The notes under the pieces: model-generated
What the model was told of the DNA's origin: nothing
The model's database searches: none
The model's input: only the letters and a program-made list of their open reading frames with translations
Translations under genes and position numbers: made by a program
NCBI RefSeq assembly: GCF_001687545.1
Contig: NZ_CP016545.1
Location: forward strand, 620,001-684,000
DNA: 64,000 nt
Reading direction: 5' to 3'
Source of the DNA: Paraurantiacibacter namhicola
GTDB taxonomy: Bacteria; Pseudomonadota; Alphaproteobacteria; Sphingomonadales; Sphingomonadaceae
Part shown: positions 1-8,364 of the stretch, piece by piece
How the letters are laid out: each line of letters starts with the position of its first letter
Position numbering within the stretch: the stretch's first letter is position 1

Positions 1-824
1 AGGCCTATGCCAAGCTCGACAGTTTCACGCCCAAGATCGGCTATCCGGACAAGTTCGAGACGTACGACGGCCTCGTCATCAAGCCGGGCGATGCGCTGGG
101 CAACCGCGTCCGCTCCATCGCCTGGAGTGTCGCCGACAACAAGGCGAAGCTGGGCAAGCCGGTCGATCGCAGCGAGTGGTTCATGCTGCCGCAGACGGTG
201 AACGCCTATTACAACCCGGTCTTCAACGAGATCGTGTTCCCGGCGGCCATCCTGCAGGCCCCCTTCTTCGATCCCAATGCCGATCCGGCCATCAATTACG
301 GCGGCATCGGCGCAGTGATCGGGCACGAAATCGGCCACGGTTTCGATGACCAGGGTGCCAAGTACGACGCGACCGGCGCGCTTAACAACTGGTGGGCCGA
401 GCCGGACCTGGCGCAGTTCACCAAGCTGGGCGACGAGCTGGTGGCGCAGTACGACGGTTATTGCCCCTATGACGAGGGCGAGACCTGCGTGAACGGCCGC
501 TTCACCCTTGGCGAGAACATCGGCGATGTCGGCGGCCTGTCCATGGCATACCGCGCATACCGCATGTCGCTCGGCGGCGAGGAAGCCCCCGTGCTGGACG
601 GCTTCACGGGCGACCAGCGCTTCTTCCTTGGTTGGGCGCAGGTGTGGCGCAGCATGCAGCGCGAGGAAACGGGCCGCCAGCGCCTGATGACCGACCCGCA
701 CAGCCCGGAAGAATACCGCACCAACGGCGCGGTCCGGAACATGGATGCATGGCACAAGGCGTTTGGCGTGACGCCGGGCGATGCGCTTTACCTCGATCCC
801 AAGGATCGTATCGTCATCTGGTAA
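1..824 (+). CDS. M13 family zinc metallopeptidase (neprilysin/PepO-like), 5'-truncated by window edge
   Basis: This is the C-terminal part of an M13 endopeptidase. The reading frame is open from base 3 and has no start inside the window, so the gene begins upstream. M13 enzymes are zinc endopeptidases that cut oligopeptides; in bacteria of this group they are usually secreted or lipid-anchored in the periplasm. The zinc site HEIGH is encoded near 325-339 and the third-ligand motif ENIGD near 513-527. The family hallmark NAYYNP lies about 40 residues before the zinc site. The tail ends in a short VIW, as is common in the family. A strong terminator follows 24 bases after the stop, so this is the last gene of its transcript. 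Family assignment is secure; substrate is unknown. Confidence 0.95.
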   Translation, partial: AYAKLDSFTPKIGYPDKFETYDGLVIKPGDALGNRVRSIAWSVADNKAKLGKPVDRSEWFMLPQTVNAYYNPVFNEIVFPAAILQAPFFDPNADPAINYGGIGAVIGHEIGHGFDDQGAKYDATGALNNWWAEPDLAQFTKLGDELVAQYDGYCPYDEGETCVNGRFTLGENIGDVGGLSMAYRAYRMSLGGEEAPVLDGFTGDQRFFLGWAQVWRSMQREETGRQRLMTDPHSPEEYRTNGAVRNMDAWHKAFGVTPGDALYLDPKDRIVIW

Positions 825-847
825 GACCTGCCCGATAGACGAAGCTG

Positions 848-890
848 GCCCCCGCGCACCTCAGGCAGGTTCGCGGGGGCTTTGCTTTTT
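848..890 (+). terminator. Rho-independent terminator after the M13 peptidase gene
   Basis: A perfect 9-bp stem (848-856 with 872-880) is capped by an inner 4-bp stem (ACCT/AGGT) and followed by a T-rich run at 881-890. It sits 24 bases after the M13 stop codon and before uppP. Confidence 0.85.
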
Positions 891-963
891 GCGCGTGTCG
901 CCTAAAGGCTTGGCGCTTGATGCTTGGCGATGAAGCCGGGCTGCGCCATGGAAACCGCCACAC

Positions 964-1758
964 ATGACCATCTTGCAGCAACTCATCATCGCCATCGTGC
1001 AGGGAATCACGGAATTCCTGCCGATTTCATCTTCTGGCCACCTGATCCTGATTCCCTACCTGACGGATTTCCCGGACCAGGGCCCGCTGATCGACGTGGC
1101 CGTGCACATCGGCTCGCTGCTCGCCATCGTGCTGTATTTCCGCAAGGACGTGGCAGGCCTCGCGCGCGGCGGCTTCTCGGCCGTGGGCATCGGCAAGGAT
1201 CCGGTGCAGCGCCGCCTGTTCTGGTGGATCGTGATCGGCACCATCCCTGCCGTTGCACTCGGCCTGTTCCTGAAGCTGGGCGGTTACCTGGAAAGCTTCC
1301 GGTTCACGGACTTCGTGGCGGTGAACCTGATCGTCTACGGCATCCTGCTGGGCGTGGCGGACCGCTTCGGCAAGGAAGTGAAGGATTACGAGGACATGAC
1401 GCTGCGCGACGCCATCATCGTGGGCCTAGCGCAGGCGCTCGCGCTGTTTCCCGGCACCAGCCGGTCCGGCGCCACGATGACGGCAGCGCGCGCTCTCGGC
1501 TACAAGCGTGTGGAGGCCGCGCGCTTTTCCTTCCTGCTGGCGATCCCGGCCGTGGCGGGGGCAGGCCTGCTGGCCGCTCTGGATCTCGCCGATGCATCCG
1601 CGCAGATGCAGTGGGATGCGGTGGTGACGGGTGTCTTCACCTTCCTCGCGGCGCTGGCCACGATGATGTTCCTGATGAATTTCCTGAAGCGCGCCTCCAT
1701 GATGGTCTTCGTGATCTACCGCGTCCTGCTGGGGCTGGCGCTTCTCTGGTTCTTCTGA
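964..1758 (+). CDS. uppP: Undecaprenyl-diphosphatase UppP (BacA)
   Basis: This integral inner-membrane phosphatase recycles undecaprenyl pyrophosphate to undecaprenyl phosphate, the lipid carrier for peptidoglycan and other surface glycans. It also gives some bacitracin resistance. At 264 residues it matches the family length. Both signature regions are intact: EFLPISSSGH at residues 17-26 and PGTSRSG at 163-169, which form the active site. The rest is a series of hydrophobic helices. The ATG is preceded by only a weak Shine-Dalgarno sequence, but the protein start matches the conserved N-terminus. It lies alone between a terminator and a small membrane-protein gene. Confidence 0.97.
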   Translation: MTILQQLIIAIVQGITEFLPISSSGHLILIPYLTDFPDQGPLIDVAVHIGSLLAIVLYFRKDVAGLARGGFSAVGIGKDPVQRRLFWWIVIGTIPAVALGLFLKLGGYLESFRFTDFVAVNLIVYGILLGVADRFGKEVKDYEDMTLRDAIIVGLAQALALFPGTSRSGATMTAARALGYKRVEAARFSFLLAIPAVAGAGLLAALDLADASAQMQWDAVVTGVFTFLAALATMMFLMNFLKRASMMVFVIYRVLLGLALLWFF

Positions 1759-1859
1759 CTGTGCCGAAATAAGGCAGTCTTGCCGAAACCTTGCCTTTAT
1801 CTTGGAACCCTTGCCCCGCAGCGTCCGTTGAGGGGGCAAGCAGTTTCGAAAGGCCGGCA

Positions 1860-2126
1860 ATGGGCGTTCTATTCCTGATTATCGTGGGTGCCATCCTCGG
1901 GTGGCTCGCATCGATCATCACGCGCGCCGAGAGCCGACAGGCGATTCTGCTGAATGTGGGTGTCGGCATTGCCGGCGCCTTTATTGCCGGGCTGGTACTC
2001 AACCCGCTGTTTGGCGGGCACAGCCTGCTGGGCCAGCGTTATGACGTGCTGGCCTTGCTGATCGCCCTGCTGGGATCGGTCATATTCCTCGTGGCGCTGA
2101 ACCTGACACGCCGCGTCAAAGGATAA
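1860..2126 (+). CDS. GlsB/YeaQ/YmgE family small stress-associated membrane protein
   Basis: This 88-residue protein has three hydrophobic segments (about residues 3-20, 27-48 and 57-80) and glycine-rich helix packing, typical of the transglycosylase-associated/GlsB/YeaQ/YmgE family. Relatives are small inner-membrane proteins often induced by stress; their molecular role is unknown. The ATG at 1860 is preferred to an upstream in-frame ATG at 1791 because it follows a GAAAGG element and begins at the conserved N-terminus. It ends in a basic tail, RRVKG, likely cytoplasmic. Confidence 0.85.
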   Translation: MGVLFLIIVGAILGWLASIITRAESRQAILLNVGVGIAGAFIAGLVLNPLFGGHSLLGQRYDVLALLIALLGSVIFLVALNLTRRVKG

Positions 2127-2203
2127 ATATCCGATTTCAGGCTTTTCAAACCACTCGGGATGGCCCACGAAGCCTCCCTCTCATTTCCAAAAGGGGAAAT
2201 TTC

Positions 2204-2443
2204 ATGAAGAAGATCATTGCATTCGCATCCGCCGCCGTCCTCGGTCTCGGTGTTGCCGCTTGTGACAGCGCCGCCGAAAACGAAGCCGAAGACGTCGTCG
2301 AAGCAGAAGAAGCTGCCGCTGACGAAAACATCGACATGATGGAAGACACCGGCGAAATCACCGGTGAAACGGCTGACGAAATGAAGGCCGAAGTCGACGC
2401 GCAGGAAGAAGCTGCCGAAGAGACCATCGACGAAACGATGTAA
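2204..2443 (+). CDS. Small, very acidic predicted lipoprotein
   Basis: The 79-residue product begins MKKII with a hydrophobic signal and a lipobox-like VAAC (cysteine at residue 20). The mature part is almost entirely Glu, Asp, Ala and Thr, with no recognisable fold. A good AGGGGA ribosome site precedes the ATG. It resembles the 3886-4194 gene on the other side of phhA in signal sequence, size and composition, suggesting paralogy or convergent composition. It should be an anchored polyanionic peptide in the periplasm. Function is unknown; charge buffering or divalent-cation binding would be a guess. Confidence 0.75.
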   Translation: MKKIIAFASAAVLGLGVAACDSAAENEAEDVVEAEEAAADENIDMMEDTGEITGETADEMKAEVDAQEEAAEETIDETM

Positions 2444-2476
2444 TTCGCTTTTTCCGGGCGACCTGCCCGGAATGCG

Positions 2477-2516
2477 AAAAAGGGCCGGCTCCGCATCAGC
2501 GGGGCCGGCCTTTCTC
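2477..2516. terminator. Bidirectional terminator between the acidic lipoprotein gene and phhA
   Basis: A 12-bp GC-rich stem (2483-2494 with 2499-2510, one G-T pair) has TTTCTCTT on its right and, read on the minus strand, a CTTTTTCG run on its left. It can therefore end both converging transcripts. A second perfect 8-bp hairpin (2452-2459 with 2465-2472) lies just upstream without a T run. Confidence 0.8.
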
Positions 2517-2571
2517 TTATGTGCTTCGGATTTAAACGTGCCGACTGGAGCGCAGCGGCCAGAGTGCTGGG

Positions 2572-3519
2572 TCAGACCGGGTTTGCGTTGGACCCGCGGC
2601 CGCCGCGCAGGTGGTATTCCTGCGAGCCCCGGTGCACGACATAATCGACATCGATCACGGCCGCATTGGCATAGGTGAAGCCGGGGTCCAGGCTGCGGTA
2701 AAGCTGGTCGAAATCACGCTCCACCGTCTGGCGGTAGAGATCCTCGAAGCTCTCGATCACGAAATAGGTCGGCTGCAGGTCGCTGATCACGTAATCGGTG
2801 CGCATCACGCGGTCGACATTCAGCATGATGCGGTTGGGGCTTTCCGCCTCCAGCGCAAAGATCGCCTCGCGCGGGCCGGACAGGATGCCGGCGCCATAGA
2901 TGCGAAGCTCGTCCGCCTGCATCATCAGGCCGAATTCCACCGTGTACCAATATAGCGAGCCCAAGGACTTGAGCCGGTTGTAGCGCATCGCCTTCCAACC
3001 GGCCTTGCCATATTCCTGCATGTAATCGGCAAAGGTCGGATCGGCGAGCAGCGGGACATGGCCGAAGACATCGTGGAACACGTCCGGTTCCTGGATGTAA
3101 TCGAAGGTCTCGCGCGTGCGGATGAAATTGCCCGCCGGGAAACGGCGGTTGGCCAGGTGCCAGAAGAACACGTGATCGGGGATCAGCATAGGCACGGGCA
3201 CCACGCTCCAACCGGTCAGCCGGTCCAGCTCCTCGCTCAGTTCCTTGAAATCGGGCACGCCGCCGCGGTTCAGGTGCAGTTTCTGCATCCCGGCCATGAA
3301 GGCATCGCAGGCGCGGCCGGGCAGGATTTCCATCTGCCGCTCGAACAGGTCGTTCCAGACAGCATCGTCCTCGGAAGAATACTGCCGCTGCTCCGGCTCC
3401 AGCCAGTCCTCACCCACATTTTCGGGGCGCTTCAGGGGCGCGGTAAACACATCGCCGTCCACTTCCGGGATGGCGGAAAAGTCGCTCTCAGGGTTCAAGA
3501 TCGTAGCCATGTCGTTCAT
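2572..3519 (-). CDS. phhA: Phenylalanine 4-monooxygenase (phenylalanine hydroxylase)
   Basis: A pterin-dependent, non-haem iron enzyme that hydroxylates L-phenylalanine to L-tyrosine in the cytoplasm, opening the tyrosine/homogentisate degradation route. The iron ligands are visible as the HDVFGH motif (His149 and His154) and Glu195 in the WYTVEFGL segment. At 315 residues it is a single catalytic domain without the regulatory ACT domain of animal enzymes, as in other bacterial forms. Two ATGs nine bases apart (3519 and 3510) could serve as start. No pterin-recycling dehydratase gene (phhB) or homogentisate-pathway gene is adjacent. It is flanked by small lipoprotein genes and ends at a bidirectional terminator. 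Confidence 0.96.
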   Translation of the reverse strand: MNDMATILNPESDFSAIPEVDGDVFTAPLKRPENVGEDWLEPEQRQYSSEDDAVWNDLFERQMEILPGRACDAFMAGMQKLHLNRGGVPDFKELSEELDRLTGWSVVPVPMLIPDHVFFWHLANRRFPAGNFIRTRETFDYIQEPDVFHDVFGHVPLLADPTFADYMQEYGKAGWKAMRYNRLKSLGSLYWYTVEFGLMMQADELRIYGAGILSGPREAIFALEAESPNRIMLNVDRVMRTDYVISDLQPTYFVIESFEDLYRQTVERDFDQLYRSLDPGFTYANAAVIDVDYVVHRGSQEYHLRGGRGSNANPV

Positions 3520-3571
3520 TCAACGGTTAGCATAGCCGCAAAGTGCCTGCCAAACATTACCGTGCGGCGAA

Positions 3572-3796
3572 TTATTCTGTCGCAGCGGGCGCGGTGCCCG
3601 GCTCGGCGCCGGAGGTTTCCGAAGCTTCGGGTAGTTCCGGGCGTCGCTCCTCCAGCATTGCCGCGGCATCGTCCAACGCCTTTGCCTCGCTCACATTGAC
3701 CCCGCCCGGGCCGGGATCGGCATCGCTTCCGCAGGCCGGAAGCAGGGCGATGGCGGCCAGCGCAGCGGCGCAGCGAAGCAGGTTGGGGCGAGACAT
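3572..3796 (-). CDS. Small predicted lipoprotein, unknown function
   Basis: From the ATG at 3796 the product is 74 residues: a signal peptide with a clean lipobox LPAC, then a short Pro/Ala/Glu-rich region ending in EPGTAPAATE. A longer reading upstream to 3868 would put about 24 residues before the signal peptide, so the internal start is preferred. It lies 52 bases upstream of phhA on the same strand and may share its transcript. No domain is recognised. It is one of at least six small lipoprotein genes in this window. Confidence 0.65.
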   Translation of the reverse strand: MSRPNLLRCAAALAAIALLPACGSDADPGPGGVNVSEAKALDDAAAMLEERRPELPEASETSGAEPGTAPAATE

Positions 3797-3820
3797 GGCC
3801 CGATGATAGATCGCCCCGCA

Positions 3821-3863
3821 CAAAAAGGAAGCGGGCGCGAAAGCCTGCTGCCTTCGCGCCCGC
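3821..3863 (-). terminator. Terminator after the alanine-rich lipoprotein gene
   Basis: An 11-bp perfect stem (3831-3841 with 3853-3863, 11-base loop) is followed on the minus strand by TTCCTTTTTG. It begins 22 bases beyond the stop of the 3886-4194 gene and separates it from the next lipoprotein gene. Confidence 0.85.
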
Positions 3864-3885
3864 CCCAATGCCTTGTGGCGGCAGA

Positions 3886-4194
3886 TTACATGCTGTCTTC
3901 GGCAGCAGCCGTTGCAGCATCGGCAGCAGCTGCCGCGTCCATGGCTGCGTCTTCGGCAGCTTCAGCTGCGGCAGCGGTATCCTGCACCGTTTCTGCGGTC
4001 TCGCTTGCTTCGGCAGCAGCGGCGTTCACGGCGGCTTCGTCTTCCACGGGCGCTTCGACATCGGTCATGGCATCGTCGGCCGGGGCTTCGACCGATTCGG
4101 CGGCCGCATCTTCAGATGCGTCGTCGGAGCTGCCGCAGGCGGACAGGGCCATCAGTGCTGCGCCGGCAAAGGCGGTGGAGATGATCTTCTTCAT
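3886..4194 (-). CDS. Alanine/glutamate-rich small lipoprotein
   Basis: The 102-residue product starts MKKII, has a signal peptide with lipobox LSAC (cysteine about residue 20), and continues as an Ala/Glu/Asp-rich low-complexity chain that would form helix or coil. The ATG at 4194 is chosen because it has a GAGGGA ribosome site and starts the signal peptide; the frame stays open much further upstream without signal features. Composition and N-terminus resemble the 2204-2443 gene. A strong terminator follows. Likely outer-membrane or periplasmic; role unknown. Confidence 0.72.
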   Translation of the reverse strand: MKKIISTAFAGAALMALSACGSSDDASEDAAAESVEAPADDAMTDVEAPVEDEAAVNAAAAEASETAETVQDTAAAAEAAEDAAMDAAAAADAATAAAEDSM

Positions 4195-4366
4195 GGTTTC
4201 GGTTCCCTCTTTGGCGAAACTTTCGCTGCCGCCACGCAGGTGCCTGCGCCGGTCCAGCGTGCAGCCCTTGTAAATCGTGGCGCCGCGTAAGGCAAAGCGG
4301 CAAATTGCCCGTGGATGGGCGGCTGCGCAGCTTCCGCCCGCGCGCGCCATCTGCCACAGCACGGCC

Positions 4367-6160
4367 ATGCCCGCAGAGCTGACCGAAATCCCTGAAAGCG
4401 CGATGGAGTCGCTGCGCCGGACCTTTGGCCATCCGGCGCTGCGCGGCCGCCAGCCCGATGTGCTGGCGCGCGTGCTGGCAGGCGAATCGACGCTGGCCGT
4501 CATGCCCACGGGCGCGGGCAAGTCGCTGACATACCAGCTACCCGCCGTTGTGCTGGACGGGTGCTGCGTGGTGATCTCGCCGCTGATCGCGCTGATGCAT
4601 GACCAGCTTCGCTCGGCCCGCGCCAACGGCATACGCGCGGCCACGCTGACCAGCGTGGATGCCGACTGGCGCGAGACGATGGATGCCTACCGCGCGGGCG
4701 AGCTGGACCTGCTCTATGTCGCGCCCGAACGCGCCAGCCAGCCCGCCTTCCGAGACCTGCTGGGCAGCGCACGCATCGCCCTGTTCGCGGTGGACGAGGC
4801 GCATTGCGTATCCGAATGGGGGCACGATTTCCGGCCCGATTACCGCCAGCTGCGCCCCCTGATGGATGCTTTCCCGCAGGTCCCGAGGCTGGCGCTGACG
4901 GCCACGGCGGACGAGCGGACCCGGGCCGACATCCTGCAGCAGCTCGGCATCCCGGATGAAGGCCTGGTGGTTGCAGGCTTTGACCGGCCCAACATCCGCT
5001 ATGCCATGCGCCACCGGGCGAACCTGACGGACGAACTGGCGCGGCTGATGGGGCAGGAACCGGGGCCGGGCATCATCTATGCCCCCACCCGCCGCAAGGT
5101 GGAGGACCTGGCCGAGAAGCTGGCGGCGCGCACGGGCCGTCCGGTTCGGCCCTACCACGCCGGATTGCCGCCGGAGGAGAGAGCCGCCAACCAGTCTGCC
5201 TTCGTCGCCAGTGAGGACATGGTGGTGGTGGCGACCATCGCCTTCGGCATGGGAATCGACAAGCCGGACGTCCGCTTCGTGGCGCATGCCGGCATCCCCA
5301 AGTCGATCGAGGCCTATTACCAGGAAACCGGGCGAGCCGGGCGCGACGGGGACCCGTCTGTGGCCCTGATGTTGTGGGCGGCAGGCGATTTCGCCACCGC
5401 GCGCCAGCGACTGGGCGAGGTGGACGAGGCCCGCCAGCAGGGCGAGCGCGCACGGCTGGATGCGCTTGCGCAGCTGGTGGAGACGGCAGGCTGCCGCCGT
5501 GCGGTGCTGCTGCGCCATTTCGGCGAGACGCCGCCCGAACGCTGCGGCAATTGCGACAATTGCCTCGAAGCGCCCGACGTGACCGACGCCACCGTGCTGG
5601 CACAGAAGCTGCTGAGCGCGGCCTATCGCACGGGCCAGAGCTTCGGTTTCGGCCATTTGCAGAAAGTGTTGACCGGTTCGCAGGACGAGCGGATCGTGCA
5701 GCGCGGGCATGACCGGCTCAGCGTTTATGGCATTGTCGAAGGCGAGGATGCGCGCCTGCTGCAACCGGTCAGCCGGGCGCTGCAGGCCCGCGGCGCGCTG
5801 GTCGCGACCGAGCATGGCGGGCTGCGGCTGGGCGGCGATGCCAAGGCCATCCTGAAGGGCGAGGCGGTAGTGGCCATCGTCACCCCGTCGCCATCACAAT
5901 CGCGCAAGGGCCGCCGCCGCACGCAGCAGGCCGCCAACCCGGTCGGCGATCCGCTGTTCGATGCGCTGCGCGAATTGCGCCGGACGCTGGCGGCAAAGGT
6001 GCAGGTCCCGCCCTATGTCATCTTCCACGATGCCACCCTGCGCGAGATGACCGCGCGCCGCCCCGCGACGCTGTCCGAACTGGGCGAACTTCCCGGGATC
6101 GGCGCCAAGAAGCTGGAGGCCCATGGCGAGGCCTTCCTGCGCGCCATCCGCGCGAATTGA
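4367..6160 (+). CDS. recQ: ATP-dependent DNA helicase RecQ
   Basis: A 3'-5' DNA helicase of the RecQ family acting in recombination, fork repair and illegitimate-recombination suppression. From the ATG at 4367 (597 residues) it has Walker A PTGAGKS at 47-53, DEAH at 143-146, the aromatic-rich loop after DEAH, motif [12 protein letters not shown] near 319-328, a four-cysteine zinc site (C376, C393, C396, C399), a winged-helix region and an HRDC domain at about 530-597. All parts expected of E. coli-type RecQ are present at normal length. An in-frame ATG at 4277 would add a 30-residue extension not typical of the family. Transcribed alone, divergent from the lipoprotein gene on its left. Confidence 0.96.
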   Translation: MPAELTEIPESAMESLRRTFGHPALRGRQPDVLARVLAGESTLAVMPTGAGKSLTYQLPAVVLDGCCVVISPLIALMHDQLRSARANGIRAATLTSVDADWRETMDAYRAGELDLLYVAPERASQPAFRDLLGSARIALFAVDEAHCVSEWGHDFRPDYRQLRPLMDAFPQVPRLALTATADERTRADILQQLGIPDEGLVVAGFDRPNIRYAMRHRANLTDELARLMGQEPGPGIIYAPTRRKVEDLAEKLAARTGRPVRPYHAGLPPEERAANQSAFVASEDMVVVATIAFGMGIDKPDVRFVAHAGIPKSIEAYYQETGRAGRDGDPSVALMLWAAGDFATARQRLGEVDEARQQGERARLDALAQLVETAGCRRAVLLRHFGETPPERCGNCDNCLEAPDVTDATVLAQKLLSAAYRTGQSFGFGHLQKVLTGSQDERIVQRGHDRLSVYGIVEGEDARLLQPVSRALQARGALVATEHGGLRLGGDAKAILKGEAVVAIVTPSPSQSRKGRRRTQQAANPVGDPLFDALRELRRTLAAKVQVPPYVIFHDATLREMTARRPATLSELGELPGIGAKKLEAHGEAFLRAIRAN

Positions 6161-6172
6161 CGGCTGCACGTT

Positions 6173-6190
6173 ATTTAGCTAAATAGCTAA
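6173..6190. promoter_or_regulatory. AT-rich overlapping palindromes upstream of the CPBP protease gene
   Basis: A perfect 12-bp palindrome ATTTAGCTAAAT (6173-6184) overlaps a second dyad TTAGCTA-AA-TAGCTAA (6175-6190). The patch is strikingly AT-rich in a GC-rich region. It lies 13 bases after the recQ stop and about 25 bases before the start of the next gene, just upstream of its GGAGG ribosome site. It has the look of a repressor operator. The cognate regulator is not identifiable from the window. Confidence 0.45.
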
Positions 6191-6214
6191 CAGCAGCATC
6201 GCAGGGAGGCTTGG

Positions 6215-7000
6215 ATGGAGCGCGGCAAATTGGATCAGGGCGTGATGGACCGGACGGATGGACGCGCGGAGAAGCCGGCGCGGCCCGGCCTGTCGCTCGC
6301 CTTTGCGGTCTTTGTCCTCGGCATGTTCGGCGTGGCCTCGCTCGGCCTCCTGCCGCTGGAGGACAATCTGCCCGATGGCGTCGACGTGCCGCGCGCCGTG
6401 CTGTTGCTCAATCCCGCGATCCTCGTGCTGGTTGCATCCTTCGCCGGCTGGTTCGCCGCCCCTCGCGCTGGCCTCCATGCGCCGGTGCTGGAGGAAGCAC
6501 TGGTCCGGGGTGACTGGCGCTTGCCACTGCGCGCGGCGCTGATGCCCGCCCTGTTCGTGGGTGTGGTGGGGATGGTGACGCTGCTGGCCTATGGCGCGAT
6601 CACCGCAAGCTACTTCGCCAGCGAGGGCGCAGAAATGGCGCAGCCGCTTGCCACCCGCATGCTCTATGGCGGCATCACGGAGGAGGTGCTGCTGCGCTGG
6701 GGCATGATGAGCGTGCTCGCACTGTTGCTCCTGAAGGTGCGGCTCCCTCGCGCCGCTGCCCTGTGGACAGCAAACATCCTTGCCGCAGTCCTGTTCGGCC
6801 TGGGCCATTTCCCAATCCTGTTCGCCGTGATGCCGGATCCGCCGCTGTGGCTGCTGGCGCTGGTGCTTGCCGCCAATGCCGGGCTGGGCGTGCTTTTCGG
6901 CTGGCTTTACATGCGCCGCGGGCTGGAGGCGGCCATCATCGCCCATGCCCTGACGCATCTGTTCGCGGTCAGTGTCATGGCTGTGCTCGCGGCCATTTGA
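6215..7000 (+). CDS. CPBP-family intramembrane glutamic endopeptidase-like protein (Abi/CaaX protease)
   Basis: A 261-residue multi-spanning membrane protein with the CPBP (Rce1-like) motifs: EEVLLRW near residue 153, a histidine in FGLGHFPI, and a third motif with Asn and His in the last two helices (NAGLGVLFGWLY and HALTH). Relatives are intramembrane proteases or accessory membrane proteins; bacterial substrates are mostly unknown. The ATG follows a perfect GGAGG by five bases. An AT-rich palindrome sits immediately upstream and may control it. About six to eight hydrophobic segments are visible after a charged N-terminus. Confidence 0.85.
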   Translation: MERGKLDQGVMDRTDGRAEKPARPGLSLAFAVFVLGMFGVASLGLLPLEDNLPDGVDVPRAVLLLNPAILVLVASFAGWFAAPRAGLHAPVLEEALVRGDWRLPLRAALMPALFVGVVGMVTLLAYGAITASYFASEGAEMAQPLATRMLYGGITEEVLLRWGMMSVLALLLLKVRLPRAAALWTANILAAVLFGLGHFPILFAVMPDPPLWLLALVLAANAGLGVLFGWLYMRRGLEAAIIAHALTHLFAVSVMAVLAAI

Positions 7001-7023
7001 CCGCACATTAACCCTTTCGCTCT

Positions 7024-8019
7024 ATGCCAGTGGGCATGGAACACACTGTCCGCAAACCGCTCGCTCGCCCTTCCATCCCCGGTTTCGCCGTGCTTGGCGC
7101 CTTGGCCATCGCCGCCATTCCAGCCTCCGCGCTGATGGCACAGGCGCCGGCGCCGGCCTTCACCGTCATGGAAACGGGCCAGGGTTATTCCAACCTGCAG
7201 GACGCGGTAGACGCGATTGGCGCGGGCCAGGGCAGGATCGCTATTGCGCCGGGCCGTTATGCCCAGTGCGCTGTGCAGACCGAGGGGCGCATCGCCTATC
7301 TCGCAGCAGAGCCCGGCACCGCCGTGTTCGACGGGGTCGCCTGCGAAGGCAAGGCGGCGCTGGTGCTGCGCGGGCAGGGCGCGGAAGTATCCGGCGTGAT
7401 TTTCCAGAACATCCGCGTCTCCGATTACAACGGCGCAGGCATCCGGCTGGAAGAAGGCGATCTGATGGTGGCCGAAAGCTGGTTCCGCGATAGCCAGCAG
7501 GGCATCCTGACCGCGCATGACAATTCGACGCGGCTGGTGGTGGACCGCTCTACCTTCACCCGCCTTGGCACTTGCGAAGGCGGCGGCGGCTGCGCGCATT
7601 CCATCTACACCGGCGAAATCGGCCACTTGCGCGTGACCCGCAGCCGATTCGAGGAAGGGCGCGGCGGCCATTATGTGAAGAGCCGCGCAGCGCGCGTGGA
7701 TGTCGCCAGTTCCAGCTTCGACGATGTGCGCGGACGCGGCACGAATTACATGATCGATCTTTCGGACGGGGCGACAGGGCAGATCTCCAACAACTGGTTC
7801 GTGCAGGGCCAGGACAAGGAGAATTACTCCGCCTTCATCACCGTCGCGCCGGAAGGTCGGGTGAACCCGTCAGACGGGCTGGCAATCCTGGGCAACGATG
7901 CGCGACTCGCTCCCGGCGTCAGCCGCAACACGGTCTTCGTGGCGGACTGGTCGGGCGACAATATCGACATCGGCGAGAACTCGCTCGGCACCGGCCTCGC
8001 CCGCTACGAGCGGCGATAG
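7024..8019 (+). CDS. Secreted right-handed beta-helix repeat protein
   Basis: The product (331 residues from 7024, or 327 from a second ATG at 7036) has an N-terminal signal peptide ending near ALMAQAPA, then irregular repeats of short strands with G-x-x-I/V and N/S-x-F/W patterns, such as SGVIFQNIRVSDYNGAGI. This is typical of parallel beta-helix proteins (NosD/pectate-lyase-like fold). Such proteins bind or cleave polysaccharides or are surface components; no catalytic signature was recognised, so no enzyme activity is assigned. Four cysteines could form disulfides in the periplasm. It starts 23 bases after the CPBP gene and may be co-transcribed. Confidence 0.75.
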   Translation: MPVGMEHTVRKPLARPSIPGFAVLGALAIAAIPASALMAQAPAPAFTVMETGQGYSNLQDAVDAIGAGQGRIAIAPGRYAQCAVQTEGRIAYLAAEPGTAVFDGVACEGKAALVLRGQGAEVSGVIFQNIRVSDYNGAGIRLEEGDLMVAESWFRDSQQGILTAHDNSTRLVVDRSTFTRLGTCEGGGGCAHSIYTGEIGHLRVTRSRFEEGRGGHYVKSRAARVDVASSSFDDVRGRGTNYMIDLSDGATGQISNNWFVQGQDKENYSAFITVAPEGRVNPSDGLAILGNDARLAPGVSRNTVFVADWSGDNIDIGENSLGTGLARYERR

Positions 8020-8072
8020 GGCGGGAACACGCTGACGCTCCGGCCCGTTCGTAGCGGGCAAGGAGAGTTTCC

Positions 8073-8336
8073 ATGGCCGGTGGATGGACGCGCGATGGCG
8101 CGGTGCAGGACCAGATCGACGACAGCGTGAAGGACGCGGTGGCTGCCGCACGCGCCCGCATGCCTGAAGGGGAAAGCGCGGAATATTGCATGGAATGCGG
8201 TGCGCCCATTCCGCAGGGTCGACGCGAGGCCGTCCCCGGCGTGCAGACCTGCATCGCCTGCCAGTCCGGCAAGGACAGCAAGGTCGCGCATTCGGCGATA
8301 AACCGGCGCGGCTCCAAGGATAGCCAGTTGCGTTGA
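8073..8336 (+). CDS. DksA/TraR-family C4 zinc-finger protein
   Basis: An 87-residue protein with a short acidic helix and a C4 zinc finger: Cys39, Cys42, Cys60 and Cys63, in the pattern CMECG...CIACQ. The conserved IPQGRREAVPG loop lies between the pairs. It is shorter than DksA (about 150 residues) and lacks most of the coiled coil, so it resembles the TraR/YbiI group that can bind the RNA polymerase secondary channel. Whether it acts on transcription is inferred, not shown. A strong AAGGAGAG ribosome site precedes the ATG. It sits just upstream of psd on the same strand. Confidence 0.87.
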   Translation: MAGGWTRDGAVQDQIDDSVKDAVAAARARMPEGESAEYCMECGAPIPQGRREAVPGVQTCIACQSGKDSKVAHSAINRRGSKDSQLR

Positions 8337-8364
8337 GCAGCCTCGCGCGACAAGGGTAACCGCC

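Noticed and set aside
1771-1800. AAGGCA/TGCCTT inverted repeat after uppP
   Set aside because: It has only six bp and a weak T run. Not convincing as a terminator.
4538-5815. Open frame of 425 codons opposite recQ
   Set aside because: It is a GC-driven mirror of RecQ codons without domain or ribosome site.
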